Shown here one piece after another: positions 25,422 through 33,434 of a DNA stretch of 64,000 nt (positions are counted from its first letter, which is position 1; every line of letters starts with the position of its first letter). The notes under the pieces were generated by a model. It was not told the origin of the DNA. It did no database searches and saw only the letters and a program-made list of their open reading frames with translations. Source of the DNA: Eshraghiella sp964576255 (lineage in GTDB: Bacteria; Bacillota; Clostridia; Lachnospirales; Lachnospiraceae); the NCBI GenBank assembly GCA_964576255.1, contig CAZNUK010000001.1:79042-143041 (forward strand), written 5' to 3'. Position numbers and translations under genes: made by a program.

Positions 25422-25470
25422 AAAACCACTGAAATTTTACAAAAAATTCTCGATAAAATTCAGCGGTTTT
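25422..25470 (-). promoter_or_regulatory. Leader hairpin upstream of Rpn-like gene (copy 2)
   Basis: AAAACCACTGAAATTTTA pairs with TAAAATTCAGCGGTTTT (one gap, one G-T pair), 84 nt upstream of the start. It is related to hairpins upstream of the other two Rpn genes (shared CACTGAA...TTCAG core and GTGTCA after it). It may also act as a terminator for kinase C, whose stop is at 25504. Confidence 0.55.
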
Positions 25471-25503
25471 CACGTGTCAGGTTTTACGATTTATTTTATT
25501 AAG

Positions 25504-27726
25504 CTAATGTGCAGAAGGAAGTACATACAGCCAATTCCATAATTGTTTACTTGAATTATCGTATGAACCATTTATTGCAGTACAATAATATGGTATGCCT
25601 CCTACCTCCGCATAATATACTTCCATACTATTGCTTGGTTGTCCCATTGTCCAGGTTCCAGTAATAATCTGTATATTTTCTGCGCCAGAAAACCCATCAT
25701 ATTTTGGTATACCAACTTCTTGAACATATTCTTTCCAATACATAGTATAAACCGTAGGAGCAACCTTAGAAGACTGACAATTCAAAGTTAACCTCGTACC
25801 ATTTCCATCAAAACATCCATAATACCAAGTTCCGTCCAAAATATAATAAGTTGTGAAGTCATATGTACACGCACTATTCTCCTTCAAAATAAAATATCCG
25901 TTTCCATTAGGTTCTCCATTTTCCCACTCACCTGTATAATAACCACCATACCAACCTGCATAAGTACTAGCATAATAACTATCAGCTATAAAATCCGCAT
26001 ACACCGAGCAGTACCTATTCGTCACATATGTCTCTTCTGTTGTGGGCTCCTCCGTTGGCGCTACTGTTGTTGGTGCCACTGTTGTTGGTGCCACTGTTGT
26101 TTGTGCTGTTGTCGTAGGTGCAACTGTTGTTGGTGTCTGGGTTGGCTTTGCAGTTGGTGCTTGAGTCGGAGCTTTCGTTGTAACCGCTTGAGTAGGTGCT
26201 TTTGTTGTCGGAGCCCCCGTTGTTGGCGCTGTAGTCGGCGGAGTTGTTGGCTGTGGAGTTGTTGGTTCTGTCATTCCCTCTCCTGAACTCTCTGTATCAG
26301 GCTCCGTTTCTGTGGTCATATTTTCCGTTGTTCTATTTTCCGTTGTAGAATCTTCTGTTGTGTCATTCTCAGTTGTGTTATCACTGGCAATAGGTAATGT
26401 ATCTTCCTGTGAAATATTATCCGTTGTGGTCAAATCATCATTTCCCACAACTTTATCGTCTTTTCTACCGTGGGAAGTAATTGCAGCTACAGCCACAGCC
26501 ACAATGGCAATAACAAGAATGGCCGCAATAACAATAATACCTTTTACACTCTTAAAAAATAACAGAATAGGGGAGGGTTTCTTTTCCTCATCATCCTGCT
26601 CTGTGTTCGTTTCATTATTTCCAGTCATTGCTCCCTGCACCGAGCTTGCATCAACCGCCACAGTAGCTCCTATTGCCCCGGCTTCGGTGGTTACATTTCC
26701 TGCCACCGCAACTGTTAATGGAATGTTTTCTTCTTTTTCCATTACAAAAGGTACTGGAGCAATCGTAAGCTTTGCCAAAGCCTCTTTTAATTCAAGCACA
26801 CTTTGATATCTATCCGCAGTTCTTACAGCCAGACATTTCTCAAGAACACTCCAAAGTGCCTCATCTACCCCATATTCCTCTGCTGTTCCAATTGATGACT
26901 CTTCAATTCGTTCAGTTGCATCATCCGGAACTTTGGCTGTAACTGCATATAGACAAGTTGCTCCAAGGGCATATATATCCGTCCACGCTCCCTGCCTACC
27001 CTTTCTCTGATACTGTTCAAGTGGTGCAAAGCCTTGCTTTAGGATTACAGAAAGACTCTTTGACTGCTCTGCAAGTACCTGCCTAGCCGCACCAAAATCT
27101 ATAAGCTTGACGTCACCATTTTTTTGAATATAGATATTGTCCGGTGAAATATCCCTATGTAAAACATTGAGACTATGTGTAATTAACAAAGCATCTGTAA
27201 TCACGTTAAGCAGAGTCACTACTTGTCCCTGCGAAATTCTGCCACCGTTATTCTTGATATAGGTTTTCAAATCACAGCCTTCAAGATATTCCATAACATA
27301 ATACACAGTGCTGTTTTCATAGAAAAATTCATATACTCCTACTATGTTAGGATTTCCGTTGAAACGAGAAACCGTCTTAGCTTCTTCAAAAAATTTCTCT
27401 GCTCCTGTATTAAATGACTCTGTCTGAGTACTGTCTACAACAGATAACTGGGTAGTACCCGTATCTCTGTGAGCAATTCCATTAGGATAATACTCTTTAA
27501 TCGCAACAACCTTCTCATGCAATGTATCATATGCTTTGTAGGTTATTCCGAAGCCTCCCCTGCCAAGAACTTTTCCGATGTGATATCTCTGTTTAAGTAC
27601 CGTTCCGACCACAAGAACACCTATTTCTTGCTTATATTTTGACTTTTTATAGCCACATTTTTCACATGGTTCATTTTTGATTTCTGCAAAACAGTTATCA
27701 CATAGTTTCTTTCCTTTAATATTCAT
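25504..27726 (-). CDS. Transmembrane Ser/Thr protein kinase C, paralogue of kinase B
   Basis: 740 residues from ATG 27726. Same order as kinase B: Cys4 zinc ribbon (CDNC, CEKC), kinase with GRGGFGITYKAYD, LHRDISPDNIYI and LIDFGAARQ, transmembrane helix near residues 402-426, Thr/Pro linker, then a MORN-like outer domain (YYTGEWENGEPNGNGYFIL, LDGTWYYGCFDGNGTRLTL). The kinase and linker are almost the same as in B, but the final ~170 residues differ strongly, so the two probably sense different ligands while signalling alike. The linker shares a 200-bp identical DNA stretch with B. Same promoter type. Likely substrates include FHA-binding proteins (inference). Confidence 0.92.
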   Translation of the reverse strand: MNIKGKKLCDNCFAEIKNEPCEKCGYKKSKYKQEIGVLVVGTVLKQRYHIGKVLGRGGFGITYKAYDTLHEKVVAIKEYYPNGIAHRDTGTTQLSVVDSTQTESFNTGAEKFFEEAKTVSRFNGNPNIVGVYEFFYENSTVYYVMEYLEGCDLKTYIKNNGGRISQGQVVTLLNVITDALLITHSLNVLHRDISPDNIYIQKNGDVKLIDFGAARQVLAEQSKSLSVILKQGFAPLEQYQRKGRQGAWTDIYALGATCLYAVTAKVPDDATERIEESSIGTAEEYGVDEALWSVLEKCLAVRTADRYQSVLELKEALAKLTIAPVPFVMEKEENIPLTVAVAGNVTTEAGAIGATVAVDASSVQGAMTGNNETNTEQDDEEKKPSPILLFFKSVKGIIVIAAILVIAIVAVAVAAITSHGRKDDKVVGNDDLTTTDNISQEDTLPIASDNTTENDTTEDSTTENRTTENMTTETEPDTESSGEGMTEPTTPQPTTPPTTAPTTGAPTTKAPTQAVTTKAPTQAPTAKPTQTPTTVAPTTTAQTTVAPTTVAPTTVAPTEEPTTEETYVTNRYCSVYADFIADSYYASTYAGWYGGYYTGEWENGEPNGNGYFILKENSACTYDFTTYYILDGTWYYGCFDGNGTRLTLNCQSSKVAPTVYTMYWKEYVQEVGIPKYDGFSGAENIQIITGTWTMGQPSNSMEVYYAEVGGIPYYCTAINGSYDNSSKQLWNWLYVLPSAH
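26168..26367. repeat. 200-bp stretch identical to 22762-22961 in kinase B
   Basis: By base-by-base reading, positions 26168-26367 and 22762-22961 are identical, covering the Thr-rich linker and part of the juxtamembrane segment, while flanking coding sequence differs at many sites. This points to recent gene conversion between the paralogues. Confidence 0.85.
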
Positions 27727-27765
27727 AGGCACCACCTTTTTATCAAAAGTACTGTTATGAATATA

Positions 27766-27794
27766 ATTATACCACAAACTTCCATTTTGGACAG
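27766..27794 (-). promoter_or_regulatory. Promoter C of the kinase/protease regulon
   Basis: Minus strand: -35 CTGTCC (27794-27789), 17 nt, -10 TATAAT (27771-27766) preceded by TGTGG; dyad TCCAAAATGGA at 27791-27781. Confidence 0.82.
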
Positions 27795-27821
27795 TTTTAT
27801 TTACTTACGGAGTAATAAATT

Positions 27822-27850
27822 AAGTCCAGAGAGATACACTCTCTGGACTC
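27822..27850. terminator. Hairpin terminator after Rpn pseudogene
   Basis: AAGTCCAGAGAG / CTCTCTGGACT with a short loop; duplicate of the hairpin at 24402-24430. Confidence 0.65.
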
Positions 27851-27900
27851 AACTTGTCTACCATCTGAGATGAAAAGTATTATTACCCTACGTCGTTTTG

Positions 27901-28219
27901 TTATTTTGCAGATTTTAATCTGGCATTTTCCTCAAGAAGTCGTGCTATTATCTCATCATTCTCAGCTATCTTGCGATCTTTTTCTGACAGCTCCTGTCCC
28001 AAGCCTTCTATCCGCTGCTCTTTTTCTGATATTTCGCGCTCCAGCTTTGCCATATCCTTCTCTGCCTGCTCTGCCGTATACTCCAAAATCATTCCCACAA
28101 CCTCATTTCTCCTCTTTGCGAAAAATTCAGCCAAAACATTATTCTCTATGCAGTAATTGATTGCCTTATTTGCCGCCTCTGCTTTGGTCAAGTTCCTCTC
28201 TGTTGATTTTATTTGCCAT
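27901..28219 (-). pseudogene. Truncated, frameshifted copy of the Rpn-like gene
   Basis: The last ~100 codons (RNLTKAEAANKAINYCIENN to the coiled-coil end) are almost identical to those of the intact gene at 24481-25338, and the original start MANKINRE survives at 28219, but 539 bp between them are missing. As 539 is not a multiple of three, the start codon now reads out of frame and stops after about ten more codons. The whole PD-(D/E)XK domain is lost. The junction lies in a short shared AGAGAG-type sequence, suggesting deletion between microhomologies after the tandem duplication. Confidence 0.88.
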
Positions 28220-28334
28220 AAGTATATCCTCCTTAAGATTTGTATTACGCCCTCGCGAAGGAAAAATATTGCATGCAACCGATATCTTAATAACAAGCTT
28301 ACGCCCTTATTAAGCTCCTTTCAATGGCAAAAAT

Positions 28335-28373
28335 CACTGAATTTTGTATGAAAATTTCTGTAATTATTTAGTG
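28335..28373 (-). promoter_or_regulatory. Leader hairpin upstream of Rpn pseudogene (copy 3)
   Basis: CACTGAAT pairs with ATTTAGTG (one G-T pair). The flanks match the leader at 9.9-10.03 kb closely, including the palindrome TTGCATGCAA with GATATCTTA, and CAATGGCAA before the hairpin and GTGTCAACTTTT after it. Confidence 0.55.
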
Positions 28374-28413
28374 TCAACTTTTGCACTTAATTTTATTAAG
28401 TAAAAAGGAACAA

Positions 28414-28433
28414 AGAGTCCGCTTGCGGACTCT
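28414..28433. repeat. Short GC-rich hairpin
   Basis: AGAGTCCGC / GCGGACTCT with a TT loop. It is followed by a GC-rich, REP-like stretch (28434-28500: CGCGCCGAGCGCGG, GTTGCGTTAGCAAC and CACGCGCGAGTGCGC) that stands out in this AT-rich chromosome. Confidence 0.7.
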
Positions 28434-28501
28434 CGCGCCGAGCGCGGTTGCGTTAGCAACAACTTCCTTGCACGCGCGAGTGCGCATCCATAGCGGAGCG
28501 A

Positions 28502-28568
28502 TTTTTTATTCTAGAGGAAATGCCTTTCACACTTTAGTGTGACACGGTATTTCCTCTAGAATAAAAAA
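28502..28568. repeat. Long perfect hairpin between Rpn pseudogene and pgi
   Basis: A 20-bp perfect stem (outer T6/A6, inner ATTCTAGAGGAAAT / ATTTCCTCTAGAAT) encloses a second small stem CACAC / GTGTG. A and T runs on both sides would make it work as a terminator in both directions. It lies just beyond the pgi terminator. Confidence 0.85.
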
Positions 28569-28591
28569 ATCCCGGGAACTTTCGTTCCCGG
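28563..28591 (-). terminator. Terminator of pgi
   Basis: CCGGGAAC / GTTCCCGG with a TTTC loop, followed by T7 on the minus strand, 16 nt after the pgi stop. Confidence 0.88.
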
Positions 28592-28606
28592 AACTAAAAA
28601 TCTTAA

Positions 28607-29953
28607 TTATAATCTCTTCAAAAGCTCTTCTCTTTCCTTCTCAAATCCAGGCTTTCCAAGAAGTGAAAACATTTTCTTCTTGTAGCTCTCAACACCCGGC
28701 TGATCAAATGGATTAACACCAAGAATATAACCACTTACACCACATGCGAACTCATAGAAGTAGAATAACTCACCAAGGTAGAACTCATTCTGCTCAGGAA
28801 TGTTAACCATAAGGTTCGGAACATTTCCATCTGTATGTGCAAGAACTACACCATTCATAGCACTCTTGTTAATAAAGTCAATGCTCTTACCTGCAAGGTA
28901 GTTAAGTCCATCAGTATCAACTGATTCATGACCCATAATTAATTCTACAGTAGGAGTCTCAACATTCATAACGGTCTCAAACATAATTCTTGCGCCATCC
29001 TGAATGAACTGTCCAAGAGAATGAAGGTCCGTTGTAAAATCACAGGCAGCTGGGAAAATTCCCTTGTTATCCTTGCCCTCGCTCTCTCCGAAAAGCTGTT
29101 TCCACCACTCTGAAATATAGTGGAGGCTTGGCTCGTAGTTAGCTACGATTTCTACATTCTTGCCCTTTCTTAAGAGGCAATTTCTAACTGCTGCATATAA
29201 AAGTGCATCATTTTCTTCAAAATCAGCCTCAAGAGCCATCTTTCTTCCTGCTGCTGCACCTTCCATAAGCTTATCAATATCTGCACCGCTTACTGCGATT
29301 GGAAGGAGTCCTACTGCTGTAAGAACTGAGAATCTTCCACCAACATCATCAGGTACTACGAAGGTCTCATAACCCTCTTCGTTAGCAAGGTTCTTAAGAG
29401 CTCCTCTAGCCTTGTCAGTAGTAGCATAAATTCTCTTAACAGCCTCGTCATGTCCATACTTCTTCTCAAGCATTTCCTTAAATACACGAAATGCAATAGC
29501 AGGCTCTGTTGTGGTTCCTGACTTAGAAATCATATTGATAGAGAAATCTCTGTTACCGATAACATCAATAAGACCTGCAATATAAGTACTGCTGATGTTA
29601 TTACCAACATAGTAAATCTCTGGAGTCTTTCTCTGATCCTTAGAAATATTGTTATAAAAACCATGTCTTAAGAATTCAATTGCAGCTCTCGCTCCAAGAT
29701 AAGAACCACCGATTCCGATTACAAGTAATACATCAGAATCCTCCTGAATCTTCTTAGCCGCTTTCTTAATTCTGTCAAATTCTTCTTTATCGTAAGCTAC
29801 AGGAAGGTCAATCCAGCCAAGGAAATCATTTCCTGCTCCGGTTCTGGATAAAAGCTGTTCCTTAGCATCTAATGCAAGTTTCTTCATATACTCCATCTCG
29901 TGAGCACTCACAAATGAAGCTGCCTTTGAATAGTCAAATGTAATCTTTCCCAT
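28607..29953 (-). CDS. pgi: Glucose-6-phosphate isomerase
   Basis: 448 residues, the usual length in Firmicutes. Interconverts glucose-6-phosphate and fructose-6-phosphate in glycolysis. Signatures: VIGIGGSYLGARAAIEFL, NMISKSGTTTEPAIAFR, VPDDVGGRFSVLTAVGLLP, and GANPFDQ-type ending (GVNPFDQPGVESYKK) with the catalytic Lys. Good ribosome site AAGGAG. Monocistronic, with its own terminator. Its product feeds sugar-phosphate pools that also supply glgB-dependent glycogen storage at 51 kb. Confidence 0.97.
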   Translation of the reverse strand: MGKITFDYSKAASFVSAHEMEYMKKLALDAKEQLLSRTGAGNDFLGWIDLPVAYDKEEFDRIKKAAKKIQEDSDVLLVIGIGGSYLGARAAIEFLRHGFYNNISKDQRKTPEIYYVGNNISSTYIAGLIDVIGNRDFSINMISKSGTTTEPAIAFRVFKEMLEKKYGHDEAVKRIYATTDKARGALKNLANEEGYETFVVPDDVGGRFSVLTAVGLLPIAVSGADIDKLMEGAAAGRKMALEADFEENDALLYAAVRNCLLRKGKNVEIVANYEPSLHYISEWWKQLFGESEGKDNKGIFPAACDFTTDLHSLGQFIQDGARIMFETVMNVETPTVELIMGHESVDTDGLNYLAGKSIDFINKSAMNGVVLAHTDGNVPNLMVNIPEQNEFYLGELFYFYEFACGVSGYILGVNPFDQPGVESYKKKMFSLLGKPGFEKEREELLKRL

Positions 29954-30019
29954 TTTCCCAATTCTCCTTTGTCAAATTTTTCAAATTCTTTTTAATTATA
30001 GAATATTCAATAAATTTTA

Positions 30020-30613
30020 TCAACCTAAATATTCACGCAAAATTTCGTCAATTAGTTTTCGCTCATCCACAGTTACAGTCTGGGCTTTATTTGTCTGAGG
30101 TTCCGTTACTGAATCCTCCGACACAGCGCTTTCAGCTTCCATAGTAGCCGCAGGATAAAATCTGTTTTCAAAATAGTCCACTATATTAAGGGTAATTCTC
30201 TTTTTTTTATCAGAAATATCCAGTAGTCTTAAGGTTCCGGATAAAATATACATTGCAAGAAATCCACATAAGAGGTATTCCATGGCATAATTTTTATCCA
30301 TAAGTGCCCCACACACTCCGCACACCACACACAACCCCGACATAATTCCTGCCAGCTTCTCATATGCGTAAATACTCATACCTCTGTGCTTATATTTTTC
30401 AAGGTACTTTGTGGCAAAAGCCTCCGTGTTATTAATTTCATGACCAATTTTGATACAGTTTTCATATCTAAGCTTCATCTGCTTAAAAAATGTTTCAGTA
30501 GAGTCTTCGAATCGCTCCGTTTCCTCAAGTAGCTCTATTGTAATTTTTCTCAAAATATTGTTAACAGAAATTCCGGCCAAAAAAGCAACTCCAGTAAGTA
30601 TAAAAAAATACAT
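30020..30613 (-). CDS. Membrane protein of unknown function
   Basis: 197 residues. Hydrophobic N-terminal helix (about 1-18), a polar helical segment with many Glu and Lys (25-85), then two adjacent helices (about 92-108 and 114-135) and a cytosolic tail ending VDERKLIDEILREYLG. Start ATG 30613 has AAGGAGG 6 nt upstream; the ATG at 30619 abuts it. No family recognised. It is alone between mtnN and pgi. Confidence 0.7.
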   Translation of the reverse strand: MYFFILTGVAFLAGISVNNILRKITIELLEETERFEDSTETFFKQMKLRYENCIKIGHEINNTEAFATKYLEKYKHRGMSIYAYEKLAGIMSGLCVVCGVCGALMDKNYAMEYLLCGFLAMYILSGTLRLLDISDKKKRITLNIVDYFENRFYPAATMEAESAVSEDSVTEPQTNKAQTVTVDERKLIDEILREYLG

Positions 30614-30705
30614 ATGCATCCTCCTTATGCTGTTCTTATCTGAATCATAACCATAAGGAAGTCAGGATGAAACATCATTTCATCGAAAAAACTTTACAAA
30701 AAATC

Positions 30706-31398
30706 CTAAATTCTGTTAAGCATCTCACACAACATTGCAACCGAATTATCAATTGCTTTTTTCTCAAATTCACCATAATCCATTGACGCACTATCATCAG
30801 CCTTATCAGAAATCGCTCTTATGATAAGAAAAGGAATATTGTTAAGGAATGCCGCCTGAGCAATAGCTGCTCCCTCCATCTCTGTACAAAAACCGGCAAA
30901 CAGATTAATTAATCTTTCTTTAACCGCCTTGTCAGTAATGAACTGGTCACCGCTTACGACTCTACCTTTAAATACACCAATTTTCGGTACCGCCACCTTG
31001 CAGGCTTCCTCTGCAACCTGAATAAGCTTTTTATCTGCCTCAAAAATAGAAGTCTTCATTCTTGGAATCATGCCCGGCTCATATCCAAAGCCTGTTGCGT
31101 CCATATCATGTTGCAAAGCATCTGTAGAAATAACCACATCTCCAATATTAATTTCATTTTTAAGGGAGCCTGCCACTCCTGTATTAATAACAGTATCCAC
31201 TTTAAAATATGTAGCAAGAATCTGCGTACACATTGCTGCATTAACTTTTCCAATTCCACTTCTGACTACAACAATTTCCTTGCTACCGATTAAACCCTTG
31301 TTAAATACCATTCCGGCAATTTCTGTCTTATCTATTTCTGTCATTTTCTGAACAAGCTGACTAACCTCTTCTTCCATTGCTCCAATAATACCAATCAT
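30706..31398 (-). CDS. mtnN: 5'-methylthioadenosine/S-adenosylhomocysteine nucleosidase
   Basis: 230 residues from ATG 31398 (GGAGG 8 nt upstream). Family motifs: MIGIIGAMEEEV, VVVRSGIGKVNAAMC, VINTGVAGSL, VSGDQFI, CTEMEGAAIAQAA and IRAISDKAD, with the catalytic Asp in the last. It releases adenine from MTA and SAH, recycling methionine and clearing inhibitors of methyltransferases; the product ribosylhomocysteine can feed AI-2 synthesis. Divergent from the TSCPD gene. Confidence 0.95.
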   Translation of the reverse strand: MIGIIGAMEEEVSQLVQKMTEIDKTEIAGMVFNKGLIGSKEIVVVRSGIGKVNAAMCTQILATYFKVDTVINTGVAGSLKNEINIGDVVISTDALQHDMDATGFGYEPGMIPRMKTSIFEADKKLIQVAEEACKVAVPKIGVFKGRVVSGDQFITDKAVKERLINLFAGFCTEMEGAAIAQAAFLNNIPFLIIRAISDKADDSASMDYGEFEKKAIDNSVAMLCEMLNRI

Positions 31399-31427
31399 TA
31401 TTAATTCCTCCAAAATTTTATGGAATG

Positions 31428-31460
31428 ATTATACCACTTTTTTATGTATTGTGCTATAAT
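31428..31460. promoter_or_regulatory. Divergent extended -10 promoters between mtnN and the TSCPD gene
   Basis: Minus strand TGGTATAAT (at 31436-31428) drives mtnN; plus strand TGCTATAAT (31452-31460) drives the TSCPD/murG side. Both have the extended TGn motif and weak -35 elements. Confidence 0.6.
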
Positions 31461-31493
31461 AAGCTGATTAGAATGTAATATGGAGGATTTAAC

Positions 31494-31742
31494 ATGAATA
31501 CATTTACCACTACCGGCACTTGCTCACGTGCCATTAATTTTGAAATTGAGGGAGAGATAATTAAACATGTTGAATTTATTGGCGGATGCTCCGGTAACAC
31601 TCAGGGTGTTGCCCGCTTAGTTGAAGGTATGAATATTAACGACGCAATTAAAAAAATCGAAGGAATCAAATGCGGACCTCGACCAACCTCCTGCCCTGAC
31701 CAGCTTGCAAAGGCACTTAAGGGATACCTTAACAACCAGTAA
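31494..31742 (+). CDS. TSCPD-domain (TIGR03905-type) small protein
   Basis: 82 residues. The TSCPD pattern is visible: TGTCSRAINFEIEGEIIKHVEFIGGCSGNTQGVARLVEGM, ending KCGPRPTSCPDQLAKAL. Four cysteines in these positions suggest metal binding, as in the domain shared with the C-terminus of class II ribonucleotide reductase. Function of the free-standing form is unknown. It precedes murG by ~35 nt and is probably co-transcribed with it. Confidence 0.87.
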   Translation: MNTFTTTGTCSRAINFEIEGEIIKHVEFIGGCSGNTQGVARLVEGMNINDAIKKIEGIKCGPRPTSCPDQLAKALKGYLNNQ

Positions 31743-31777
31743 TAAGTAATTTTACTTAATTGAAAGGACACGGATAT

Positions 31778-32842
31778 ATGAAAAAAATTGTTTTGACCGG
31801 TGGTGGTACTGCCGGCCATGTAACACCTAATATAGCTTTAATACCTTACCTTAAGGAGGCCGGTTATGAAATTCATTATATCGGTTCCTATGAAGGAATT
31901 GAAAAGACCCTTATCTCCGATTTGGGTATTCCATACTATGGAATATCTTCCGGTAAATTAAGACGATATCTCTCCCTTAAAAATTTTACTGACCCTTTTC
32001 GGGTTATTAAGGGATTTTCGCAGGCAAAGCGTCTTATGAAAGAAATAGCACCAGATGTGGTATTTTCCAAGGGAGGATTCGTTACTGTTCCGGTAGTTAA
32101 AGCGGCTGCCAAATATAACATCCCAACCATACTCCATGAGTCAGATATGACCCCAGGACTTGCCAATAAACTTTGTCGTAAACATGCGAAAAAGATTTGC
32201 TGTAACTTTCCGGAGACTGTTGAACTATTTGACAATGGAAAAGGTGTACTTACCGGCTCACCAATTCGTCGTGAGCTGATTACAGGAGACAGAGCCACCG
32301 GACTTAAGCTCTGTGGTTTTAATACAGAAAAACCGGTACTTATGGTTATCGGTGGTAGCCTTGGTGCCCTTCATGTTAATGAGGCAGTTCGTAATATTTT
32401 ACACGACTTATTGGAGCGTTATCAGATTATTCATATATGTGGTAAGGGCAAGGTTGACGAAAGCTTTTACAGTACAACAGGCTACTATCAGTTTGAATAT
32501 GTTAATGAAGAACTTAAAGATTTGTTTGCGGCAGCGGATATTGTAATTTCCAGAGCTGGCGCCAATGTTATTTGTGAGCTTTTGGCAATGCGTAAGCCTG
32601 CGCTACTGATTCCACTTCCTGCCAATGCCAGCCGTGGGGACCAGATTCTTAACGCTCGTTCTTTCAAAAAGCAGGGCTACAGTGAAGTTCTTGAAGAAGA
32701 AAATATGACTAATCAGACACTCCTTGATGCCATTAACAATTTGTACAATAATAGAGAACAATACATTACAGCAATGTCTAACGGACAGCTTAATGACCCA
32801 ATTACAACTATTGTTGATATAATTAAGGAGAATACACTCTAA
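31778..32842 (+). CDS. murG: UDP-GlcNAc:undecaprenyl-PP-MurNAc-pentapeptide GlcNAc transferase (MurG)
   Basis: 354 residues from ATG 31778 (AAAGGA upstream). GT-B enzyme making lipid II on the inner membrane face. Motifs: TGGGTAGHVTPN at the N-terminus, FSKGGFVTVPVVKAA, LHESDMTPGLANK, IGGSLGALHVNE, and SRAGANVICELLAMRKPALLIPLP with the UDP-GlcNAc-binding Glu. It lies outside a division/cell-wall cluster, beside a TSCPD gene. Whether this is the only murG cannot be known from the window. Confidence 0.93.
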   Translation: MKKIVLTGGGTAGHVTPNIALIPYLKEAGYEIHYIGSYEGIEKTLISDLGIPYYGISSGKLRRYLSLKNFTDPFRVIKGFSQAKRLMKEIAPDVVFSKGGFVTVPVVKAAAKYNIPTILHESDMTPGLANKLCRKHAKKICCNFPETVELFDNGKGVLTGSPIRRELITGDRATGLKLCGFNTEKPVLMVIGGSLGALHVNEAVRNILHDLLERYQIIHICGKGKVDESFYSTTGYYQFEYVNEELKDLFAAADIVISRAGANVICELLAMRKPALLIPLPANASRGDQILNARSFKKQGYSEVLEEENMTNQTLLDAINNLYNNREQYITAMSNGQLNDPITTIVDIIKENTL

Positions 32843-32863
32843 ATTAGAAAGAGTGTCTTTTCA

Positions 32864-32922
32864 CAGTTTAAACAATCTGGACGTTGAAGTGGCAAGCTGA
32901 AACGTCCAGATTATTTAAACCG
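32864..32922. terminator. Bidirectional terminator between murG and HIT gene
   Basis: Long stem: CAGTTTAAACAATCTGGACGTT against AACGTCCAGATTATTTAAAC (two short mismatched points) with a ~14-nt loop. Confidence 0.7.
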
Positions 32923-32926
32923 TAAA

Positions 32927-33337
32927 TTACATATTCTCACTTATTAATTTTGCAACTGCTGCCAAATCATCCTCTGTCTGCTGTGGCTTTGGCGCCAAAT
33001 CAATTGAGTCATTCTCCCATCTTGGAATCACATGAAGGTGCAGATGATATATTGTCTGCCCTGCTGCCGCGCCATTATTCTGTAAAATATTAACGCCATC
33101 ACAACCCATTGCCTTCTTAACACCTCTGGCAACCTTTGCAGCAACAACCAATGCTTCACTGAGAATTTCATCCGGTGCTGTAAGGGCATTTTCATAATGT
33201 TCTTTGGTAACTACCAGACAATGACCTTTAGCAGCCGGACTAATATCCATAATAACGCTAAAATGCTCATTCTCATACACCATATTAGTAGGAAATACAC
33301 CATTCGCTAATTTGCAAAATAAACAATCGTCTTTCAT
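32927..33337 (-). CDS. HIT-family nucleotide hydrolase
   Basis: 136 residues. The histidine triad HLHLHVIPR near residue 98 is intact, and the N-terminal CLFCKLANG and mid-region GHCLVVTKEHYENA fit the Hint branch. Such enzymes hydrolyse AMP-linked lysine or similar adenylates; the cellular substrate is unclear. Two N-terminal Cys (CLFC) suggest a zinc site seen in some members. Convergent with murG. Confidence 0.93.
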   Translation of the reverse strand: MKDDCLFCKLANGVFPTNMVYENEHFSVIMDISPAAKGHCLVVTKEHYENALTAPDEILSEALVVAAKVARGVKKAMGCDGVNILQNNGAAAGQTIYHLHLHVIPRWENDSIDLAPKPQQTEDDLAAVAKLISENM

Positions 33338-33434
33338 GTCGAATTTTCTCCTTTTATGTCAAATTATTTTTAATATTGAATTTGTTAAACCCCTACCTCT
33401 TGTGATATATTTAAATAGTAAGGGAGGTAACACT

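Noticed and set aside
26101..26286. Cys/Arg-rich plus-strand frame
   Set aside because: Antisense of the Thr/Pro linker of kinase C; composition is an artefact of repetitive codons.
27901..28296. 131-codon frame read as an intact short protein
   Set aside because: Its first ~35 codons come from non-coding leader; the real start at 28219 is out of frame after the deletion. It is a pseudogene.
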